In this document: positions 63,207 through 64,000 of the stretch, one piece after another
Position numbering within the stretch: position 1 is the stretch's first letter
How the letters are laid out: each line of letters begins with the position of its first letter
Source of the DNA: Marinobacter sp. SS13-12
GTDB lineage: Bacteria > Pseudomonadota > Gammaproteobacteria > Pseudomonadales > Oleiphilaceae
Length of the DNA: 64,000 nt
Direction: 5' to 3'
Assembly: GCF_030227115.1 (NCBI RefSeq)
Contig: NZ_JASSUA010000001.1
Location: 2,604,001 to 2,668,000 of the forward strand
The notes under the pieces: generated by a model
Told to the model about the DNA's origin: nothing
Database searches by the model: none
Seen by the model: only the letters and a program-made list of their open reading frames with translations
Position numbers and translations under genes: made by a program

Positions 63207-64000
63207 ATGTTGAAGGCAATTCGCAACCGCTGGCAGCACTGGGTGAACCAGCGGATTCCCCGCTCAGACCAGCGGGCATTCGGGCAGCGTAATATTTTCA
63301 TACTGCCGACCGGTGCCGGTGTCGTGTTTGGCTTCCTGCTGCTGATCATGCTGATTACCGGTATCAACTACCAGAACAGCCTGATCTACCTGCTGACCTT
63401 CCTTCTGGGTGCGGTTGCGGTGGCTGCCATGCACCAGACTCACCGCAACTTGTCCGGGTTGGAACTGACCCTGATTCAGGCAGGTGAGGGCTTCGCCGGA
63501 GACCCGATTCCGTTTCGGCTTCGCGCCGTATCTCCCCGCCACGATACCCTGGCTCTGTCCCTGGCCTGTGAGGATGTGATTCTGACCCAGCAGCATATCC
63601 CGGCTGGCCAACAGGCGGACCTGAACCTCTCGGTGGCTTCATACCAGCGGGGTTACCTGCAGCCGCAGCGCATCCTGGTGGAAACCCGCTTTCCATTCGG
63701 GTTGTTCCGAGCCTGGTCCTGGTTGCGGCCTGTCACCTCCGGCATTGTCTATCCCAACCCTCTGGTAGCGCCGGACGTGGCGAGCACGGTGCAGGATGGT
63801 GAAGAACAGTCGAAAGCCCGCTCGCTCGATGGCAATGATCATGCGGATATCCGGCCCTGGCGCGAAGGCGATATGAGCCAGCGGGTGCAATGGAAACGTT
63901 ATGCCCGCACCGGGGAGATGGTGATTGCGGACTGGGAAGGTGAGCAGGGTAGCCCTCACTGGCTCGATTACGAGGCCTTCGCCGGTACGGATCGGGAATT
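63207..64000 (+). CDS. DUF58-domain membrane protein (5' part)
   Basis: The visible 264 residues start at ATG 63207 and run off the window. Two membrane helices come first (about 34-53, FILPTGAGVVFGFLLLIMLI, and 58-78, NSLIYLLTFLLGAVAVAAMH). A beta-rich region and the start of a DUF58 domain follow, with DIRPWREGDMSQRVQWKRYARTGEM, the family's characteristic motif. DUF58 proteins are usually partners of MoxR ATPases and often lie with a transglutaminase gene. The MoxR gene at 27262 is far away, so a second copy may lie beyond the window. The 3' end is not visible. Confidence 0.85.
   Translation, partial: MLKAIRNRWQHWVNQRIPRSDQRAFGQRNIFILPTGAGVVFGFLLLIMLITGINYQNSLIYLLTFLLGAVAVAAMHQTHRNLSGLELTLIQAGEGFAGDPIPFRLRAVSPRHDTLALSLACEDVILTQQHIPAGQQADLNLSVASYQRGYLQPQRILVETRFPFGLFRAWSWLRPVTSGIVYPNPLVAPDVASTVQDGEEQSKARSLDGNDHADIRPWREGDMSQRVQWKRYARTGEMVIADWEGEQGSPHWLDYEAFAGTDRE

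Overview
The window reads as a single stretch of chromosome from a marine-type gammaproteobacterium, most likely Marinobacter or a close relative. This rests on recognised gene content and order, not on a database search: an SRP RNA-dnaX-ybaB-recR block, rnd-ycgL-ycgN, hrpA, cysB next to an APS-type cysH, thrH, a FabH2-like ketoacyl synthase, DUF6160 and DUF58 proteins. No rRNA, tRNA, CRISPR array, integrase or insertion sequence was seen.

Region 1 (about 0.3-8.2 kb) is accessory envelope/exopolysaccharide DNA and looks more AT-rich than the rest. It holds two glycosyltransferases, a sugar aminotransferase, a polysaccharide pyruvyl transferase, a calcium-repeat lipoprotein and two PEP-CTERM proteins, the second with a good sigma-54 promoter. 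Region 2 (8.3-18.9 kb, minus strand) is the matching PEP-CTERM machinery: exosortase XrtA with an EpsI domain, the TPR lipoprotein PrsT, the sigma-54 activator PrsR and the histidine kinase PrsK. It is followed by a sugar epimerase/SDR, an acyltransferase and a hexose-6-phosphate mutarotase.

Region 3 (19-25.2 kb) is housekeeping: a 2OG-Fe(II) oxygenase, 4.5S RNA, dnaX, ybaB, recR, rnd, ycgL, ycgN and a small membrane protein. Region 4 (25.2-38.1 kb) is the most interesting. A membrane VWA protein, a MoxR ATPase and a cytosolic VWA protein precede nine tightly packed genes: three TPR or coiled-coil periplasmic proteins, a TPR lipoprotein, a small secreted protein, an ExbB/TolQ-like channel protein, two ExbD/TolR-like proteins and a TonB-like protein with an AgmX/PglI-type C-terminus. 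This looks like a proton-motive-force-driven trans-envelope machine related to the Myxococcus Agl-Glt core. One ExbD-like subunit has Asn where the proton-carrying Asp is normally found.

Region 5 (38.1-48.4 kb) is dominated by lipid metabolism: MaoC hydratase, acyl-CoA ligase, FabH2-like synthase, thioesterase, an MlaA-like protein without a lipobox, and a patatin-like phospholipase, with hrpA in the middle. Region 6 (48.5-60.4 kb) has GspA/GspB-like secretin helpers, dinG, a MalT-type LuxR regulator, cysB, cysH, thrH and pabB. The dinG/MalT convergent gap carries a perfect CRP/Vfr-type site and a structured stretch that may be a small RNA. Region 7 (60.5-64 kb) has three exported proteins of unknown function and the 5' part of a DUF58 gene that runs off the window.
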